DNA from: Nannochloropsis oceanica
Lineage: Eukaryota; Sar; Eustigmatophyceae; Eustigmatales; Monodopsidaceae
Assembly (NCBI GenBank): GCA_004519485.1
Contig: CP038120.1
Span: 310,501-374,500, forward strand
Length of the DNA stretch: 64,000 nt
Direction: 5' to 3'
This document shows positions 60,677-64,000 of the stretch, in pieces. Positions within the stretch are counted from its first letter, which is position 1, and every line of letters starts with the position of its first letter. Position numbers and translations under genes: made by a program. The notes below the pieces were generated by a model, which saw only the letters and a program-made list of their open reading frames with translations, ran no database searches and was not told the DNA's origin.

Positions 60677-62119
60677 ATTGCATTGAGTCCACAGTTGTGG
60701 TGGAGGAGGTGGGGAGGGAGGAAAAGGGAGAGGGAGGGGATACGGGAAAGAAGAGAGTGCAGATAGTGTCGAGGTGTTGCAGGATGGAGGACGAGGAGGA
60801 GGATGAAAGGGAGGACGAGGTCGCATGCTTCCGCTTGAGAGCGCTGAGGTTTTGTGCGGAAGGAAGAAAGGAGAAAGGGAAGGAAGGAGGGAAGGAGGGA
60901 GGGAGGGAGGGGGGGAGGGAGCGGGGAAGGGAAAGGTCATTGTGCGAGTCCTCCAGTACAAGTACCTAACCACATGTCCTCTCTCCTCCCCCCCTCCCTC
61001 CCTCCCTTCACACCTAGAGCCCACCCCACAGCCTGGCTCAGGCTCAAACCACTGTCGGTCCACAAAAGAGAGCACCTCCTGCGATGACGATTTCAAGATA
61101 GGGATAAATAAATCAAGAAGTCTGTAAAATGAGCAAATCATTGCATCGTTACATAAGTAATTGACGAACGGATGAGTACATGTACAAATGTAGTCCAATT
61201 AAGTCGACCATTTGATTAGTAAGTAGTAGATCAATTTAATGTATTTATCAACGCATGCGAAGTAGTGGGAAAAGACATGCACTCTCCCTCCCTCCCTCCC
61301 TCCCTCCCTCCCTCCCATCCGCCCCGACTCACTCACCATCCACACCGCAGGAGGTACGGCCCTTCCCACCTTCTTCCCTCCCCGCCTCTTTCCCGCCCCC
61401 AGCAAGAGCAAGGCCTTGGCTGCTAGTTGGAAGGTGCGTGGGTACGTGTAGTGAAGGACGGGGGTCCACAAGGGGGCGGGGAGATGGAACCTTCTAGAAG
61501 GCGGGCCTGTAAGACGAGAGAGAGGGAGGGAGGAAGGAGGGGAGGGTAGGACGATCCGTCATCAGGTCGAACCATAATCTCCTTACAGCCTCCCTCTCCT
61601 CCCTCCCTCCCTTCCTCCCTCCCTTCCTCCCTTCCTCCCGACCTGGCTCCTTGAGGGAGGCAAAGCGCACCGCGCTCAGGACAGTGGTAGTATACTCGCC
61701 CTCCTTCCTGCCTCGTGTTATCTTGACCAATTCGTCGCCCTTGTGGTGGGGAGAAAGTGCAGAGGGGGAGGGAGGGAGGGAGGGAGGGAGGGAGAGAGGG
61801 AGGGAGGGTGTATCAACGGTGAGGGTGTATCATGCGGATGCGGATATGGGAGCGAGGTCGATAAAGAGGGAGGGAAGAAGGGAGGGAGTGGGAAAGCATG
61901 CTTGCCGAGACGACAGGCCGGGAGGGAGGGACGGAGGGAAGGAGGAACTGACCATGGGCCCGACGAGCACGCCGTTGCCGGGGAGGAGGAGAGAGAGAAG
62001 CTTGTCCTTCATAGACTCGGGACAGGCGGCACCGATATACACGCGGTCGTAGCTTGGAGGGAGGGGGGGTAGGGAGGGAGGGGGAGGGAGGGAGGGAGGG
62101 AGGGAGGGAGGGAGGAGGG
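60258..62119 (-). CDS. PCMTD-like (isoaspartyl methyltransferase fold) protein, N-terminus in gap 3
   Basis: Deduced exons: 62052-61953 (YDRVYIGAACPESMKDKLLS, LLLPGNGVLVGPM), 61739-61643 (GDELVKITRGRKEGEYTTTV, LSAVRFASLKEP), 61506-61337 (PLWTPVLHYTYPRTFQLAAK, ALLLL, PPAVWM), 61078-61014 (EVLSFVDRQWFEPEP), 60843-60258 (ALKRKHATSSSLSSS, poly-Ser/Asn/Glu/Gly). Phases agree. The first two match the end of the L-isoaspartyl methyltransferase fold as in PCMTD1/2, where D-L-..I.R and SFAPL motifs follow. The third and fourth resemble the C-terminal W.P..H..FP..F....ALLL plus PxxVW..ILSF block found after such domains. The SAM-binding GxGxG part would be in the gap, so catalysis cannot be judged. The exact C-terminus is uncertain (donor-like GTGCGA near 60350). 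Confidence 0.72.
60612..60677 (-). repeat. CAG/CTG run coding poly-Ser/Asn in the PCMTD-like gene
   Basis: (CTG)n with GTTGTTGTT on the plus strand; read as AGC and AAC codons on the coding strand. Confidence 0.85.
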
Positions 62120-62219
62120 NNNNNNNNNNNNNNNNNNNNNNNNNNNNNNNNNNNNNNNNNNNNNNNNNNNNNNNNNNNNNNNNNNNNNNNNNNNNNNNNN
62201 NNNNNNNNNNNNNNNNNNN
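62120..62219. other. Assembly gap 3 (100 N)
   Basis: Exactly 100 N, between two divergent genes that both lack their 5' ends. Confidence 0.95.
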
Positions 62220-62402
62220 CCCTCCCTCCCTCCCTCCCCCTCCCTCCCTCCCTCCCTCGCGCTCCGGCCTCCCTCCTGCTGCTGTCTCTCTCCTCCTATT
62301 TCCTTAGACTTCTTCCTTTTTTCTCCCCTCCTTTCGCTTCGTTTAATCCCCCGAAAATGTTCCCTCCCTCCCTCCCTGCCTCCCTCCCTCCCCTCCCCTC
62401 AG

Positions 62403-63027
62403 CCTCTCGCTCCACGCCGCCCTTCGCTGCCTGCAAACGCACCGGGACCCCCTCCTTCCTTCCCTCGGGGAAAGAGGTATCTCGTACGGCGATACTTTGC
62501 TGTGGATAGCCGAGCACATCAGGTGAATGCGCTCCCTTTCTCCCTCCCTCTCTCCCTCCCTCCTTCCCTCGTTCCCTCCTTCCCTCCCGCCTCCAAATTT
62601 GTTCACCTTCCTTTCCCCCCCTCACTCCCTCCCTCCCTTCAGGTCCAAAGGCCTCCCGGACTGGATGCAACTCCTGGGTTTCCTCCACGGGCTTGGGCGG
62701 TAAGGAGGGAGGGGGGGAGGAAGGGAAAGAGAAGCAGGAGGCAGGCGCATGAAACAAGCTCGCAGAAGCATTCCTCGCCGACCTCACCTCCCTTCCTCCC
62801 TTCTTCCTTTCCTCCCTCCCTCCCTCCCTCCCTCAGCCTTGTTTTTGTCCTTTTTTCCGCGGCTGGTGATAAAGACTGGGATTCGTTCGACTGGGCCTTT
62901 GGAGGGCAAAGCTGGATCGTGGGTTGCCCCCTCTCTTCCTCCATTCGGTAAGGCCCTCCCTGTCTGTCTTGTCTGTCGGTCTGTCGGTCTGTTTGTCTGT
63001 CTATCGGTCTGTCTGTCTGTCTGTCTA

Positions 63028-63074
<47 letters not shown>

Positions 63075-63887
63075 GTCTGTCTATCTGTCCGTCTGTCTGT
63101 TTGTCTGTCGGTCTATCGGTCGGTCTGTCTGTCTGTCTGTCTATCTGTCCGTCTGTCGGTCTGTCGGTCTGTTTGCCTGTTTGTCTGTCGGTCTGTTTGT
63201 CTATCTGTCAGTCTGTCGGCCTGTTTGCCTGTTTGTTTGTCTCTCGGTCTGTCTATCTGTCAGTCTGTCGGTCTGTCTGTGGTCTGTTTGCCTGTTTGTC
63301 TGTCGGTCTGTTTGTCTGTCCGTCTGTCTGTTTGTCTGTCGGTCTGTCTGTCGGTCGGATTCGTTCGACTGGGCCTTTGGAGGCCAGAGCTGAATGGCGG
63401 ATTGCCCCTCTCTCTCTTTCTCCCTCCGTCCGTTCGTCTCTTTCTTCTTTCCTTATTTAATTTTCCTTTTTTTCCCCTGAATCCCCTCCTCTCTTCCTCC
63501 GTTCCTCCCACCCCAGCTACCCGGATGTGAACAGTCTTAATCCCGACCAAGAGCATCCTCTCTACTCCTCCTCGCCCCTGGGTATGTACACCTCTAATTG
63601 CGGCCTTGACAACACCCTTCTTTCCTGGAGTGGAGCGGAATACATGTATCACTTCCTCAAGCATCAGGTAGACAAACCCTCCCTCCCTCCCTCCCTCTCT
63701 CCCTTCCTCACTCCCTGTCTCCCGTCTGACAAGCTCCGTCCTCTCTCTGCCCACATTCTCATTTTTCTCCCTCCCTCCCTCCCCCAAGGCCTCCTCGTCT
63801 CTCCCTCCTTCCGCCCTGGCCATCGTCCGCTACGTCGACCTCGACCTCTGGCACTCCCAAGGAGAGTACACACAGCTCAGCAACGAG
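62403..63887 (+). CDS. Myo-inositol oxygenase (MIOX)-like protein, possibly non-catalytic; both ends missing
   Basis: MIOX is a di-iron enzyme cleaving myo-inositol to glucuronate. Deduced exons: 62403-62522, 62643-62699, 62837-62947, 63517-63667, 63789-63887, continuing past the window; phases close. Matches: SLSLHAALRCLQTHRD, DWMQLLGFLHGLGRLVFVLF, AFGGQSWIVGCPLSSSIRYP, LGMYTSNCGLDNTLLSWSGA with EYMYHFLKHQ, and ALAIVRYVDLDLWHSQGEYT. Compared with the family, iron ligand His in LHA and His in FLH are kept, but the HD motif reads HG, the ligand His in SWGHDEY reads SWSGAEY, and the ligand His in IRYHSFYPWH reads VRYVDLDLWH. The GDTFPVGC pocket block is also altered. The sixth ligand lies outside the window. 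The 5' end is in gap 3. Confidence 0.85.
62960..63356 (+). repeat. (GTCT)n minisatellite in a MIOX-like gene intron
   Basis: About 400 bases of TCTG/TCGG/TATC variants of a GTCT repeat, open in frame as CLSVCLSV in all phases. It fills the intron between the exons ending 62947 and starting 63517. Confidence 0.95.
63357..63412 (+). pseudogene. Partial copy of a MIOX-like exon inside the next intron
   Basis: GGATTCGTTCGACTGGGCCT and onward repeats the exon segment at 62879-62935 (offset 478) with about 10% change. In the exon frame the copy reads into a TGA after GGQS, so it is not usable as an exon. It lies at the far end of the GTCT array. Confidence 0.85.
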
Positions 63888-64000
63888 GTACGTCCTCTTT
63901 CCCTCCCTCCCTCCCTCCCTTTCCTTCTTGCTTCTTGCCTTTCTTGCCCCCCCCAACCTGATCGTATCCTGATCTTCCTCTGGTCTTTCCCTCTTCTCTC

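Noticed and set aside
62960-63356. CRISPR-like or telomeric array
   Set aside because: It is a simple GTCT minisatellite without spacers; no array with unique spacers exists in the window.

Overview
The window is nuclear DNA from a flagellated eukaryote. Genes are spliced (GT-AG, with some GC-AG introns), and there is an axonemal dynein heavy chain, a mitotic cyclin, an initiator-tRNA ribosyl-phosphate transferase and an Hrq1-type helicase. The gene mix and the compact introns suggest a protist or alga, possibly a stramenopile, but nothing here proves the lineage. The most striking base-level trait is a flood of (CCCT)n/(AGGG)n tetranucleotide repeat in nearly every intron from about 16 kb to the right edge, and of CAG/CTG, TCC/GGA and CGG triplet repeats inside exons. 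Three 100-base N runs (21045-21144, 43113-43212, 62120-62219) are assembly gaps of probably arbitrary size; each interrupts genes.

Layout, left to right: an outer-arm-type dynein heavy chain on the minus strand (14698 down to beyond base 1; 14 introns in its first fifth, then one uninterrupted exon of about 10.9 kb); a divergent START-domain lipid-binding protein (+, 16218 into gap 1); a small secreted protein (-, 21951 into gap 1); a DusA-like tRNA-dihydrouridine synthase (+, 22686-25394); an isolated UBLCP1-like phosphatase fragment (+, near 26.1 kb); an A/B-type cyclin (-, 30946-27656); RIT1 initiator-tRNA modifying enzyme (+, 31890-35236); a secreted Gln/Ala-rich repeat protein (-, 38447-36300); a tentative Gln-rich gene (+, 40218-40861); a disordered protein with an RPA32-binding-like helix (-, gap 2 to 41282); the Hrq1/RecQ4-like helicase (+, gap 2 to 48952); a paraoxonase-family lactonase with all six calcium ligands (+, 49589-52629); two related secreted eight-cysteine proteins (+, 53479-54633 and 56038-57805); a PCMTD-like methyltransferase-fold protein (-, gap 3 to about 60258); and a myo-inositol-oxygenase-like gene (+, gap 3 to beyond the right edge) in which three of six iron ligands appear substituted.

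The genes do not form one pathway. Three neighbourhoods are notable: two genes with possible DNA-repair roles diverge from gap 2; two tRNA-modification enzymes (Dus and RIT1) lie within 10 kb; and a lineage-specific secreted family sits in tandem. Exon boundaries given were deduced by hand from splice sites and codon phase, and for most multi-exon genes the phases close exactly. No virus-like element, integrase, reverse transcriptase or CRISPR array was seen.
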